From the NCBI GenBank assembly GCA_003339415.1, contig PDHQ01000096.1, forward strand, positions 56,277 through 120,276: 64,000 bases of DNA, written 5' to 3'. The translations under genes and the position numbers were made by a program. Source of the DNA: Ophiocordyceps camponoti-saundersi (nom. inval.). Taxonomy: Eukaryota; Ascomycota; Sordariomycetes; Hypocreales; Ophiocordycipitaceae. The notes under the pieces were generated by a model. It did no database searches and was not told the DNA's origin. It saw only the letters and a list, made by a program, of their open reading frames with translations. Positions 53,663 through 63,943 of the stretch are shown one piece after another; the first letter of the stretch is position 1; every line of letters starts with the position of its first letter.

Positions 53663-54160
53663 TCACTTCTTCTTCTTGGACGTCCTGAGCGGAGCCTTCA
53701 TCGTGGCAGCCGCATCCTTTGAGACATACTTTGTAATCAGGTCGGAGAAGTCGTCACTTTCCTGGGGCTTTGAGCCTTCGTTGACTTGTTGTGCCCTGGT
53801 GCGAGCAAGGTCGTAGCTGCGACCGTAGCGTCTACGGAATCCGGCCAGCCTTCCGGCTTCGTCCAACTCGAGGTTGTGAAGCGACTGGTCGTTTGGCTGC
53901 CAGGTGAGAGTGTTGCGCGTGTCCTTGGCCGGGCGATAGAGCGGGTTAGGTGTGGTGGTGCGGACGGTGTAGGTCGAGCCGTCGGTGAGCTGGACCATCT
54001 GGGTGAAGATGTAAGGGCGGCGGGGGCGGTGGATGAAGTTTGCGTGGCGTGTCTGCTGGCGGAGGACCGTGGGCAGCCGTGATGTTTGCAGGTTTAACCT
54101 GAGGCTGGCTATCAGATTATTTGGTCGGAGAAGGGTCTGCTCGCAGCGGATTGACGCCAT
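53663..54160 (-). CDS. MRPL36: Mitochondrial large-subunit ribosomal protein bL31m
   Basis: 165-residue protein without introns. A basic, Arg/Leu-rich N-terminus is a plausible mitochondrial targeting sequence. RPRRPYIFTQMVQLTDGSTYTVRTTTPNPLYRPAKDTRNTLTWQP is the conserved bL31m core (called yeast Mrpl36/YmL36 in older naming). The C-terminus is basic (APLRTSKKKK). Divergently arranged with a flavin reductase whose N-terminus also looks mitochondrial, with about 340 bp between start codons. Confidence 0.85.
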   Translation of the reverse strand: MASIRCEQTLLRPNNLIASLRLNLQTSRLPTVLRQQTRHANFIHRPRRPYIFTQMVQLTDGSTYTVRTTTPNPLYRPAKDTRNTLTWQPNDQSLHNLELDEAGRLAGFRRRYGRSYDLARTRAQQVNEGSKPQESDDFSDLITKYVSKDAAATMKAPLRTSKKKK

Positions 54161-54501
54161 CGGGAGCCGCAGCTGGAGGTTGGCTGCTGGTTGATTGATG
54201 TTATCGACTGTCTGAGGCTCTCGCTAGAGTTTTTGGCGTCGCGACCGACGAGTGAGCTGTCGGCTGTCGGTTCCGGGTTCGGTGTCGTCGGTGTGGCTTA
54301 TCGATAGGGATCCCGGTTCGTGGTTTTCTCACCACTCGCCCCGTTGACTACCTACCTCCTGTCTTACCCACCACTTACGTGTATGTCTGTATGTACGACA
54401 TACATACACACAATTCCAGCAACGGCATCATCATACACGCCTCCGAGCATGACGGGTCTGGCTCATTGACTGCAGCACGATGATCCGGGCAGTGCAAGGC
54501 G
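54161..54501. promoter_or_regulatory. Shared divergent promoter region bL31m - flavin reductase
   Basis: About 340 bp between two divergent start codons. It contains TATG/CATA-type repeats near 54378-54410. No specific factor site assigned. Confidence 0.45.
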
Positions 54502-55233
54502 ATGCAACGTTCGGGATCTTGCCGGGCATTGACGAGATTTGCCGTGCGACCAACGGGACTCTACGCGAGAGCTCCTCAGCCAGCCTCACGACCGAGGCCT
54601 TCATCCTACGGGCTACGACCATGCATGCACACCTGCCGCTTACCGCAAAACTCATGGCGTGAATTCTCTTCGGCGGATGACAGCCCGCACATCTGCCTGT
54701 CGGAGCAGGTGCGGCGCGCGATGCGTCTTCTCGTCAACCCAGTCGTTGTATGTACGGCTCGGCACGGACCGGCAGATCGCGCCATGACCATGTCCTCGCT
54801 CACATGTCTTTCTCTCTCGCCGACGCCGCTGGTGACATTCAACGTGGCTACGCCAAGCCGGACATTGGACGCAATGGTGGGGAGCGGCCGCTTTAACTTG
54901 CACATTCTGACCGGGGACGCGGCCGGTGCTTCTGTTGCGAGGCACTTCACCCGCGGAAATAGGGACGACGGCGGTGTGTTTGATGGCTTGGCCGGCCTGA
55001 CCGTGAAGGGCGAGGGTGCTCCTTTGTTAAGCGGACATGGCGTGCTACGCGTGTTCAAGTGCAGAGTGTTGAGGGAAGGGAACGCGGATGGGTTGGTGAA
55101 AGTAAGAGATCATGTTATTGTCATTGGCGAGGTGCTGGAAACCGTCATTGGGAAGGACGAAGAGGACGAAGTCGCGCTGGCATACGCCAATCGTAAGTAC
55201 AGGCGAATTGGGGGCGGAATAGATGAAGCGTGA
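54502..55233 (+). CDS. Flavin reductase-like protein, probably mitochondrial
   Basis: 243-residue single-exon protein. The first 55 residues are rich in Arg, Ser and Ala with no acidic residues until later (MQRSGSCRALTRFAVRPTGL), which fits a mitochondrial presequence. The rest is a split-barrel FMN-binding flavin reductase domain: VRRAMRLLVNPVVVCTARH, the motif AMTMSSLTCLSLSPTPLVTFNVA, FNLHILTGDAAGASVARHFTR, and the end VRDHVIVIGEVLETV...LAYANRKYRRIGG. Such proteins reduce flavin with NAD(P)H for partner monooxygenases, or act alone as oxidoreductases. Partner unknown. Confidence 0.8.
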   Translation: MQRSGSCRALTRFAVRPTGLYARAPQPASRPRPSSYGLRPCMHTCRLPQNSWREFSSADDSPHICLSEQVRRAMRLLVNPVVVCTARHGPADRAMTMSSLTCLSLSPTPLVTFNVATPSRTLDAMVGSGRFNLHILTGDAAGASVARHFTRGNRDDGGVFDGLAGLTVKGEGAPLLSGHGVLRVFKCRVLREGNADGLVKVRDHVIVIGEVLETVIGKDEEDEVALAYANRKYRRIGGGIDEA

Positions 55234-55576
55234 GGTCTTTCGATTCAGCTATTATTAGGTAGGACCAGCCTCGGTCTGAGTAGAGCCATGTCTGGATCAG
55301 ATGCTGGGTATCTTTCATCGACCAGCATCTGGAAAGGTCGAGCACCATCGGTTGTGAAGCTGGTTTGCCCGGACGTCTTCCGTGGGGTTCTTTCATGGGA
55401 CTTCTCCTAGGGGGGGGAACTGCAGCCACAATCGGTGGTGGCTCAGTGGCTGTGGTAGGCGGCGCAGGCGAAAGTGCCGCTATGCTCTAGAAGGCTCCAT
55501 CAAGCTCCAGCACGGTTGCGTAAGCCAATCAGCGTGCAGTATAGCTGGCTGGGCGCTGGGAAAAGGCACAAGCCAT

Positions 55577-55601
55577 AGAAACTCATGGAATCTCGACTTC
55601 G
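55577..55601. promoter_or_regulatory. Candidate heat-shock element upstream of HSP90
   Basis: Three five-base units in phase: aGAAa at 55577, gGAAt at 55587 and cTTCg at 55597, each separated by one degenerate unit. This fits a stepped/gapped HSE bound by Hsf1, about 430 bp upstream of the HSP90 start. Promoter location and gene identity support it; no binding data. Confidence 0.45.
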
Positions 55602-55839
55602 CAGAGCCTGTGTTTTATTTTAGCCGGCCTTCTCTTCTCCCCTTCCCAAAAATTTTCTTCTCTTTCTCTTCTTCCTTTTTCAAACTCATCCCTCACATCT
55701 TCCGTCCTCCTTCTCCCAGTCTCTCATCCTCTCCCTCTTCCCCTCTCTGTCTTCCATCTTCTACGCTCTGTCCGCTACGAGCGAGACTCTGATCTCCCCG
55801 TCTCAGAGCTTCCTTTCATCGCCACATCACCCTCTCGAG

Positions 55840-55996
55840 GTAGGTTTTCCGTGCTCCTTCGCCGCCCTCTTCGCTGCATCTGGCCGTCACTGCATTTCAT
55901 GCTCTTGCATTCCCTTTCTCGTTCCCCATGTCACCTTCCACGGAAAGAGACAGACAGAGAAAGAGAGCCGTCTTTCTGACCACAGCACTCTCGCAG
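55840..55996 (+). other. Probable 5' UTR intron of HSP90
   Basis: GTAGGT donor at 55840 and TCTCGCAG acceptor ending at 55996, 26 bases before the HSP90 ATG. Removing it leaves a compact pyrimidine-rich leader. No transcript evidence available. Confidence 0.45.
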
Positions 55997-56022
55997 ATCC
56001 AAACCTTCTTGATATCGTCGCC

Positions 56023-58146
56023 ATGGCCGAGACTTTCGAGTTTCAGGCTGAGATTTCTCAGCTGCTCTCTCTCATCATCAATACCGTCTACTCTAACAAG
56101 GAAATCTTCCTGCGTGAACTCATTTCCAACTCCTCCGATGCCTTGGACAAGATCCGCTACAAGGCGCTGTCCGACCCCAGTCAGCTCGACACGGGCAAGG
56201 ACCTACGCATTGACATCATCCCCGACAAGGAGAACAAGACTTTGACCATCCGTGACACTGGTATCGGCATGACCAAGGCCGATCTCGTCAACAACCTCGG
56301 CACTATCGCCCGCTCTGGCACGAAGCAGTTCATGGAGGCTCTTACCGCCGGTGCTGATGTCTCCATGATTGGCCAGTTTGGTGTCGGTTTCTACTCGGCT
56401 TACCTCGTAGCCGACCGCGTCAGCGTCGTTTCCAAGCACAATGACGACGAGCAGTATATTTGGGAGTCGAGTGCTGGCGGCACCTTCAGCATTACCGCCG
56501 ACACCGAGGGCAAGCCGCTTGGTCGCGGCACCGCCATCATCCTGCACCTCAAGGAGGAGCAATCCGAGTACCTCAACGAGAGCAAGATCAAGGAGGTCAT
56601 CAAGAAGCACTCCGAGTTCATCTCGTACCCCATCTACCTCCACGTCAAGAAGGAGACTGAAACGGAGGTTCCCGATGAGGATGCCGACGAGGAGGTGAAG
56701 GATGCCGAGGAGGGCGAGGACAAGAAGCCCCGCATCGAGGAGGTTGATGATGAAGACGAGGAGAAGGAGAAAGAGAAGAAGAAGAAGACCCGCAAGGTCA
56801 GGTCGGTCACGACTGAGGAGGAGGAGCTCAACAAGCAGAAGCCCATCTGGACTCGCAATCCCCAGGACATCACCCAGGACGAGTACGCCTCCTTCTACAA
56901 GTCTCTGTCCAACGACTGGGAGGATCACCTCGCGGTCAAGCACTTCTCCGTCGAGGGTCAGCTCGAGTTCCGCGCCATCCTCTTCGTCCCCAAGCGTGCT
57001 CCTTTCGACCTGTTCGAGACCAAGAAGACCAAGAACAACATCAAGCTGTACGTTCGCCGTGTCTTCATCACGGACGATGCCACGGATCTCATCCCCGAGT
57101 GGCTTGGCTTCATCAAGGGTGTTGTGGACTCTGAGGATCTGCCCCTCAACCTGTCTCGTGAGACGCTGCAACAGAACAAGATCATGAAGGTCATCAAGAA
57201 GAACATTGTCAAGAAGTCTCTCGAGCTCTTCCAGGAGATCGCCGAGGACAAGGAGCAGTTTGACAAGTTCTACAGCGCCTTCTCCAAGAACCTCAAGCTG
57301 GGCATCCACGAGGATTCGCAGAACCGTCAGATCCTGGCCAAGCTCCTGCGCTTCAACTCGACCAAGTCTGGTGACGAGATGACATCGCTCTCCGACTACG
57401 TCACCCGCATGCCCGAGCACCAGAAGAACATGTACTACATTACGGGCGAGTCCATCAAGGCCGTGTCCAAGTCCCCCTTCCTCGACACGCTCAAGGAGAA
57501 GGGCTTCGAAGTTCTGTTCCTCGTCGACCCCATCGACGAGTATGCCATGACGCAGCTCAAGGAGTTTGAGGGCAAGAAGCTCGTCGACATCACCAAGGAC
57601 TTTGAGCTCGAGGAGACTGATGAAGAGAAGGCGGCTCGCGAGAAGGAGGAGAAGGAGTACGAGTCGCTCGCCAAGACCCTCAAGAACATCCTCGGCGACA
57701 AGGTCGAAAAGGTGGTGGTGAGCTACAAGCTCGGCAGCTCCCCCTGTGCCATCCGCACCGGTCAGTTCGGCTGGTCTGCCAACATGGAGCGCATCATGAA
57801 GGCCCAGGCTCTCCGCGACACGTCCATGAGCAGCTACATGTCGTCCAAGAAGACTTTCGAGATCTCCCCCAAGTCGACCATCGTGAAGGAGCTCAAGCGA
57901 AAGGTCGAGGCCGACGGCGAGAACGACCGGCCCCTCAAGTCGATTGTGCAGCTGCTGTTCGAGACGTCGCTTCTCGTCTCGGGCTTCACTATCGATGACC
58001 CGGCCGGGTTCGCCGAGCGCACCCACAAGCTCGTCCAGTTGGGTCTCAACATTGACGAGGATGATGCCACGCCGGCCGACGAGCCTGCGGCTGCCGACGC
58101 CCCGGCCGCGGCCACGGGCGACAGTGCCATGGAGGAGGTTGACTGA
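56023..58146 (+). CDS. HSP90: Cytosolic Hsp90 chaperone
   Basis: 707-residue ATP-dependent chaperone for kinases, transcription factors and other clients. No introns in the coding part. The GHKL ATPase domain shows [40 protein letters not shown] and [16 protein letters not shown] charged linker (about residues 210-265, Glu/Lys-rich) precedes the middle domain with its catalytic-loop region [17 protein letters not shown]. The C-terminal dimerisation domain includes [17 protein letters not shown]. The protein ends in MEEVD, the docking motif for TPR co-chaperones, which marks it as the cytosolic form. Codon choice is strongly biased, as expected for a very highly expressed gene, which also creates a long open frame on the opposite strand. 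Confidence 0.99.
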   Translation: MAETFEFQAEISQLLSLIINTVYSNKEIFLRELISNSSDALDKIRYKALSDPSQLDTGKDLRIDIIPDKENKTLTIRDTGIGMTKADLVNNLGTIARSGTKQFMEALTAGADVSMIGQFGVGFYSAYLVADRVSVVSKHNDDEQYIWESSAGGTFSITADTEGKPLGRGTAIILHLKEEQSEYLNESKIKEVIKKHSEFISYPIYLHVKKETETEVPDEDADEEVKDAEEGEDKKPRIEEVDDEDEEKEKEKKKKTRKVRSVTTEEEELNKQKPIWTRNPQDITQDEYASFYKSLSNDWEDHLAVKHFSVEGQLEFRAILFVPKRAPFDLFETKKTKNNIKLYVRRVFITDDATDLIPEWLGFIKGVVDSEDLPLNLSRETLQQNKIMKVIKKNIVKKSLELFQEIAEDKEQFDKFYSAFSKNLKLGIHEDSQNRQILAKLLRFNSTKSGDEMTSLSDYVTRMPEHQKNMYYITGESIKAVSKSPFLDTLKEKGFEVLFLVDPIDEYAMTQLKEFEGKKLVDITKDFELEETDEEKAAREKEEKEYESLAKTLKNILGDKVEKVVVSYKLGSSPCAIRTGQFGWSANMERIMKAQALRDTSMSSYMSSKKTFEISPKSTIVKELKRKVEADGENDRPLKSIVQLLFETSLLVSGFTIDDPAGFAERTHKLVQLGLNIDEDDATPADEPAAADAPAAATGDSAMEEVD

Positions 58147-58686
58147 GGGGCTCGCCTCGGCAAGGGCTGAACGCATCGGCAGGGAGACACAAAAGCGGCA
58201 CGGAGTTGATGGCTTTTCTTTGTTGTTTTTGCGGTAGAGCAAACTGCATGGACATGCGTTTATAATGATTTTGGCACTTTTCGTCTGCCCCTTGCTTTGG
58301 CTGTTTCCGCGCTCGGCGCCTTTCGAGAGGAAAGGGTTGGAAGGGAACGGTTTGTATGTATTCTAGCCAGGTAGCCCGTCAAAGGTCAGATACAGACGAG
58401 CAGTAGGTACGCAATGATGGTGATGAGCCGAGGATTGACTTGTGTGAGGTCGTGATAGGGGAGAAGAGCGTTGAAGAATGGCCCGATGAATCAACCGCTA
58501 CAAGTGTCGTAGGTAGGTAGGTAGGTAGGTAGGTAGGTAGGTATGTAGGTAGTTGGCAGCTCTAGCCATCTATGTGTGTGTATTGTATGTATGCCATTGT
58601 ATGTATGTATGTATGTACGCCCGCGCAATGGGTATCTTGTAGGTTTATAACGGAAGAGAACAAAAAGGCACAGCTGCCGCAGCTGC
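58147..58686. other. Convergent 3' region HSP90-ARE2
   Basis: About 540 bp containing both 3' flanks and a (TAGG)n microsatellite followed by TATG repeats. No gene seen. Confidence 0.55.
58510..58552. repeat. (TAGG)n microsatellite
   Basis: About ten tandem TAGG/GTAG tetranucleotides in the 3' flank of ARE2, with GTAT repeats continuing near 58585-58617. Confidence 0.9.
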
Positions 58687-60334
58687 TTAGACGAGGACGT
58701 ACAAGGCGCACATCTGGGAACAAGGTCAGCAACGGGGGATATCCCACAGCGGGCACAGTCAAGAGGAAACATTACCATGCTGAGACCGATGATCATGGAG
58801 CACCAGAAGCAGACGTTGTTGAGGGTCTGGCGGCCGCGGACGCAGCGGGTGCGCTGCAGCATTATGATGGGCAGCTGGAGCATCATGCAGACGAAGCCGT
58901 AGCCGCGGATCTTCTTGGTGATGCAGGCCATGACGATCTCGTGGCCGGCGGCGGAGATGAGGAAGGTGATGACGGTGGCGACCATCTTACCGGTGTGAGG
59001 CTTCGAGGCGCCGTAGACGTGGCGGCGGAGAAAGGAGTAGACGGGTATGTTCCACTCGCGGGAGAACTCCAACCAGTCGGTTGAGTTCCACCAGTCGGCG
59101 TAGAAGTGACGGTCTCCGAACCGGGTTATCTCCGCGAAGGCTCCGAGGACGTACTCGAATATGACGAGGAAGACGAGGAGGAAGGTGAGCATGAAGGGGA
59201 AGAGGAGCCAGGATATGCTCTCGGCTAGGATCAGGAGGGACTCGGAGGGGGGAGCGGAGGCGTCGAGGCGGCGGGAGGCGTCGACCAGGACCGGGAGGAT
59301 GAACTCCTCGGACGTGACGGTCAGGAGGAAGATGCAGCCGAAGGTGGCGACAATCTTGGAGACGAGCGACGTCCAGTTGACGGAGGCGACGCGCGGGTAT
59401 TCGAGCTCGTAGCAGAGCGTCGGGCAGAGGAGGTAGTCGAGGTAGTTGGACCAGGTGAGGTTGTGGGGGTAGGTGATGTTGCCCATGGGGCTGGTGAGCT
59501 CGCGGGCGAGGCTTTCGCGGAGGAGGTTGACCTTGTCCTTGTCGTCGTCGTCGTCGTCGTCGTCGCCGGAAGAAAGGGAATCGATGTCGTCGGGCGTGGC
59601 GGAGACGGTGCCGTCAGCCGAGGGGTACTTGTAGGCGGGAGTGCGGTCGGCGGCCGAGGGGTTGTCGAGGGCGCGCAGTCGCTTCTCGGCCTCGCTGAGG
59701 TGACCGTTGTAGAAGGCGTACGAGTGCATCTTCATGAGCAGGACCATGGTGTGTAGCAGCATGAAGACCTGAGCGGTCCAGGTCCACTCCAGCCAAAAGG
59801 GGATGCCGATCCAGAAGACGAGCCAGGCCAGCTGGTAGGAGCTCTGAACGACCAGACCGGCTTTGCGCCAGGTCCAGAAGCCGGTGGAGCTTCTCGCCCA
59901 GCGATGGAGGAAGACGCTGAGGGCGGTGCTGGCGACCATGAGGAAGTCGGCGACGGCCAAGTGCCACAGCTTGACGGTGAAGAGGGACCATATCTGGATG
60001 CGGAGCGGGTATCCCGTGTCCTTGAAGTTGCGCAACATGGTGGTGATGCCCATGATGGCGAGGCCGATCCAGAAGAGGTTGAAGAAGCCATGGAAGTCGC
60101 GGTAGTCGCTGGCCGGGTCGAAGTGGGATACGCGCGAGGCGAACTCGACGGTCGGGAAGAGGCGGCGTCGCTGCTCGGCGCGGGCGTGCCTACGGGCCGA
60201 CGAGAGGGATTTCGCCGAGGGGGGGGCGTTGTCGGGGATGGGGGTCGAGCGGCCGCTGAGTAGGGGGCGGAAATGGGTAGGGTCAGCATTGTTTGTTTTG
60301 CGATGATGATGGAGGAGAAAGAGAGAGAGAGGGA

Positions 60335-60376
<42 letters not shown>

Positions 60377-60526
60377 CAGGACGAACCTGGTCACACCGCT
60401 GGTCGTGCCCGTCTCTTCCACGTCCGGCGCCGAGACGAGGCGTGAGAGCTGCAATGCCTTGGGACGCGGTCGTAGCACATGATGGTGGCCAGCCCCGTTG
60501 GGGAGCGCATGGGCCGTCGAAGCCAT
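58687..60526 (-). CDS. ARE2: Sterol O-acyltransferase (ARE1/ARE2, MBOAT)
   Basis: ER multi-pass enzyme that esterifies sterols (ergosterol in fungi) with acyl-CoA for storage in lipid droplets. Exons are 60526-60387, 60255-58776 and 58713-58687 (548 residues). A variable N-terminus is joined by the first splice to the region ending SRVSHFDPASDYRDFHGFF. Eight or so hydrophobic segments follow. Family motifs are FYADWWNSTDWLEFSREWNIPV (the FYxDWWN acyl-CoA/substrate motif) and the active-site His in FLISAAGHEIVMA. An Asp run (GDDDDDDDDKDK) sits in a loop. The last exon encodes only MCALYVLV; unspliced, the frame runs on into repeat sequence. Intron 1 (60256-60386) holds a long pyrimidine microsatellite just after its donor. 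Confidence 0.92.
60314..60377. repeat. (GA)n microsatellite inside ARE2 intron 1
   Basis: About 30 imperfect GA units, read as (TC)n in the ARE2 transcript. It fills roughly half of the 131-nt intron and starts about ten bases after the donor. Confidence 0.9.
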
Positions 60527-60839
60527 GGCTCCGGAGGAGGGTGGGGAGGGGGGGAACGGGGGGGGAGGTCGGGGAAGTTCGGAGAGGGATCGGCCGCTAT
60601 GCCGGTGCAGGGGATAGGGACATTGAGGTTATGGATAAGATGAAAGAATCGGTAGAGGAGAGAGAAGAGGAAGGGCTCGGCGAGATGAGATACGGGATGC
60701 TGTGCAGGCCGTGAAGCCGGTTTCGGAGTATTTTTTTTTTTTTTCTCTCTCTGGTGTTTCTGTGCCTTGTCTCTGCGCTTGTCTCTCTCAGGCAACGGAG
60801 TAGGGATAGTACAGCCACTGTAGTCTGTGGGTCAGCCCT

Positions 60840-60861
60840 GGGGGCGGGGGGGGGGGGGGGG
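60840..60861. repeat. G-run (poly-G with one C)
   Basis: Five G, one C, then sixteen G in a row, about 320 bp upstream of ARE2. Could form a G-quadruplex on the plus strand. Confidence 0.85.
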
Positions 60862-61636
60862 TTGCTGCGACGAAACCCGTGACGTTGGTCCACGTGATGC
60901 ACTGCAGTATTACATACCTAGGTAGGTAGGTATGTCACGGAGTGAGGCTCTTCTCCACGTGACGCAGTCGGGGGATTTTCTTTTATTTCCCCTTTTACCC
61001 GCCTCATTCTTTCTTTATGTACGGATGGATATGGTATTTACTATCTACCCTCCTTTTGTTTGCGGGCAAGAGAAGAGAGGAGGGAGAGGGAGAGAGAACA
61101 GAGGAAAGAAGGAGAGAGGAGAGAGAAGGAGAAGAAAGAGAGGATGAGAAAGAAAACAATCGACAAAGATACGAAAACGGTTGGTGGAGAAGGGAATTGG
61201 GGGAAGAGATGAAAGACATTGTCTCATCAGCCATCTTTTCTGTTTACCGTCACAGACAGACAAACGAAAGCGTATCAATCACCCGCAGCTATTCTTGCTT
61301 TCTCTTAGAAATGTAGGTATAGGGTTAGTATGTATGCATGCACATATAACCTACATACATACGGGTAACGCCACCCCGTTTGTTCTGTTTGACTCAAACA
61401 GTTTGTTTCTCTCTTTCTTACCCGGATATTCATCAAGTACGGATAAGGTGTGTTTTTGTAAGTTAGTTGACGGGTAGATGAGTGTGAGGCTGATTTATTG
61501 TCTGGCGGGTGAGTGCTGAAGTAATTGCTGACGAAGTGGAGGCAAGCTGAAGGGTAATGACGATGATGATGATGGTAGTGATGATGACAATGACGATGGG
61601 GGACATGTAGATGAACGGATACACACATACACACAT

Positions 61637-61722
61637 ACAGACAGACAGACAGACAGACAGACAGCGGTTCAACTCGGGTGGTGGCAAAAAAAAAAACACA
61701 CACACACACACACACACACACA
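61637..61722. repeat. (ACAG)n, poly-A and (CA)n microsatellites
   Basis: About seven ACAG units (61637-61664), then an A11 run followed by about 13 CA units (61686-61722), with unique sequence between. Confidence 0.85.
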
Positions 61723-61999
61723 ACGGGCTCGGCACCGTCGATCCCCCGTCCCGTTCCGCCTTTTGCGCCACGAGGTAGCATCGTGAGGTGCATCTGGCAT
61801 TAGACAGAACAGCCCTTTTTACTCGGTGTGCCATTCGCTTACAGTCGGCAGACCGTATAGACGATGGAATCAACACGATGAAAAAAAAAATTGGCCGTAT
61901 ACGAGCATCTACGAGGCCGTGTCTTTATGCTTTATCACGTCTTAAGAAATCAAGACCAACTTTCTTTCAGCCTCGACCATCAAGAAAAAACAAGGTTAT

Positions 62000-62014
62000 C
62001 CCCCCCCCCCCCCT
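62000..62014. repeat. Poly-C run
   Basis: About 15 consecutive C within the gene-free right-hand region. Confidence 0.85.
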
Positions 62015-62963
62015 TCCTTTACATCATCGACCAGCCTCAGGCCTTGGCTGGCTCGCACCAAACTATACATACATGTGCATCCCCCATAGGTGTATACGTA
62101 CGTAAGTTTGACCCGTGTCACACCTCATCCCCCCCTTTTTTCCCCCTCCTCATTCAGCTTTTTTTGCCTTTGGAGATGACGAAAGGAGGGAAAAAGGGAG
62201 GGTGTGGGGAAAAAAAAAAGAAGCAGTTTCCGTCGCCTTGGTCGTCCGGTCATCGGTTCCGAAGAGCTGCAGTAGGTAGGCTCGCTCATACGAAACGGGG
62301 CCGTTGCACAACGGACATGTGTTTATTTATGTACAGAGTTGTACTATATATCAATCAATAAAACTATCAAGATGCATAAAAGGAACTTGAGACCAGGGTA
62401 TATGAAGAAAGCATCTCCGCAGAGAGAAAAAAAAAATAGAAGCTGCATCGTCTTTGTTGTCGTCGTCGTTTACAGGGGTGTGTTGGGATTAACCCCCATC
62501 TTTCTCTCCGGGCTGAAAGGGAGACGCGATGGGGATGCATCCTCCGCTGAAGCGCCGACCGACGACCCGTCGTTGTACAGAATGGCACGTTGCTTGGGGG
62601 GGGGGGAGTTGAAAGCTAGTTACCTAGTCAGTAAACGGATAGGTAGAAAAGAGGGCAATTCTTCTTCTTTCTCTTTCGGCCTGTCGCAAAGGAACTTGCA
62701 TAAGCTGCAGCTGCAGAGGGCCGACGACCGAAGCTGAAGGGAAAGAGAAGAAGAAGACGTTGCCAACTCACAACTCCGCCTCCGCCGCCGTCGATTGACA
62801 AGACTGACTGACTGAGGGAGGGAGGGAGGGCGGTATGTGCTACGACCCTGCAGGTGGTTAGAATCAATTTGTTGCTATAAAAAGGAGCGGGAGGAGGGAA
62901 GAAGAAGAAGAAAAAAAGAAAGGAAAGCACATGCTGGGGGGGGCAATCCTGGTCAAGCTCGTT

Positions 62964-62968
<5 letters not shown>

Positions 62969-63000
<32 letters not shown>
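62969..63000. repeat. (TC)n microsatellite
   Basis: About 16 CT units followed by more TCTCTG-type imperfect repeats to about 63090. Confidence 0.9.
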
Positions 63001-63008
<8 letters not shown>

Positions 63009-63658
63009 GCCTGTCTCAGTGTCTCTCTGTCTCTCTCTCTTACTGTAGTCTTCTGTCTGTCTCTCTTAGTCTTCTGTCTGTGTCTCTCAGCTTTGTTTCC
63101 CCCATCCTCCCGCCTCTATTCAGCCCTCTATTCCCCTCCCCTACCCCTGACACACGCCCGATTCTACGACGGCATCTCTTCCCCATCTCCATCTTAATCT
63201 CACCTCAACTCTCAAAACAGGCTCACCAAATCTCTCCATCATCTCTGCCCATGTCGATTCTCAAACGCTCTATCCGTCCTTTTTTTCCTCTCTCCCGTAT
63301 TCTTCGACGCTGGATCGTCCCGGCCGGGCGCCTACCCGAGGACTTCTCCCTTTCTCCTACATGCCTAGTTATGTATGTATACGGACAGGCTGCTGTGAAC
63401 GACGTGTCCGTGTCCTTGCACATACATACATACATACGTACGTACTCCGTACATACAGAGAGTATGCAGTAGCCGCCTCCTCCAACAACAAATCATCATC
63501 TCCTTTGACGCCCGAAGCCCTCTTTTTTTTCCCCTTCTTCACTCTCTCCCGGCCAATGGTGGCGTACATAGACGACGACGTATGTGTCAGTTCCACCGCA
63601 TAGGCAATTCACGAAGGGGCCGGCAACACTCGATTCGTCCGGAGAGGCCTGCCTTCTT

Positions 63659-63679
63659 CCCCCCCCCCCCCCCCCCCCC
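63659..63679. repeat. Poly-C run
   Basis: About 21 consecutive C, followed by CCTT and TC-rich sequence. Confidence 0.85.
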
Positions 63680-63889
63680 TTCCCCTTCCCTCCGCCTCTC
63701 TCTCACTCTCGCGCACTCTCTCTCTCTCTGTCTCCAAGTCTCGGCCCCAACGTCCTGCCGCCCTACCGGGATCCGGGTGACACTTGATGCTAGTCAAGTT
63801 CCCTTGGCAAAAATCCCTTTCCTTCTTTTTTTTTTCTTCTTCTCCTCTCTTTCTCCCTCTCTCTCTCTCTCTGTCTCCCACATGGAGGA

Positions 63890-63943
63890 GGAGGGGGGGG
63901 GGGGGGGGGCGGGGGGGGGGGGGGGGCTGCGGGGGGGGGGGGG
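63890..63943. repeat. Cluster of long G runs
   Basis: Three G runs of about 12-17 bases separated only by C or CTGC, close to the window edge. Strong G-quadruplex potential on the plus strand; exact lengths may be unreliable. Confidence 0.85.

Larger units (their letters stand above)
55234..56022. other. HSP90 promoter and 5' UTR
   Basis: About 790 bp. It contains candidate heat-shock units (55577-55601), a long CT-rich leader (55625-55795) and a likely 5' UTR intron (55840-55996). No other gene seen. Confidence 0.55.

Noticed and set aside
56203..58242. 679-codon open frame antisense to HSP90
   Set aside because: It mirrors the strongly biased codon usage of HSP90 (third-position C/G avoids stops on the other strand). 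The product is Leu/Val/Asp-rich with no family resemblance, and HSP90 is certain.
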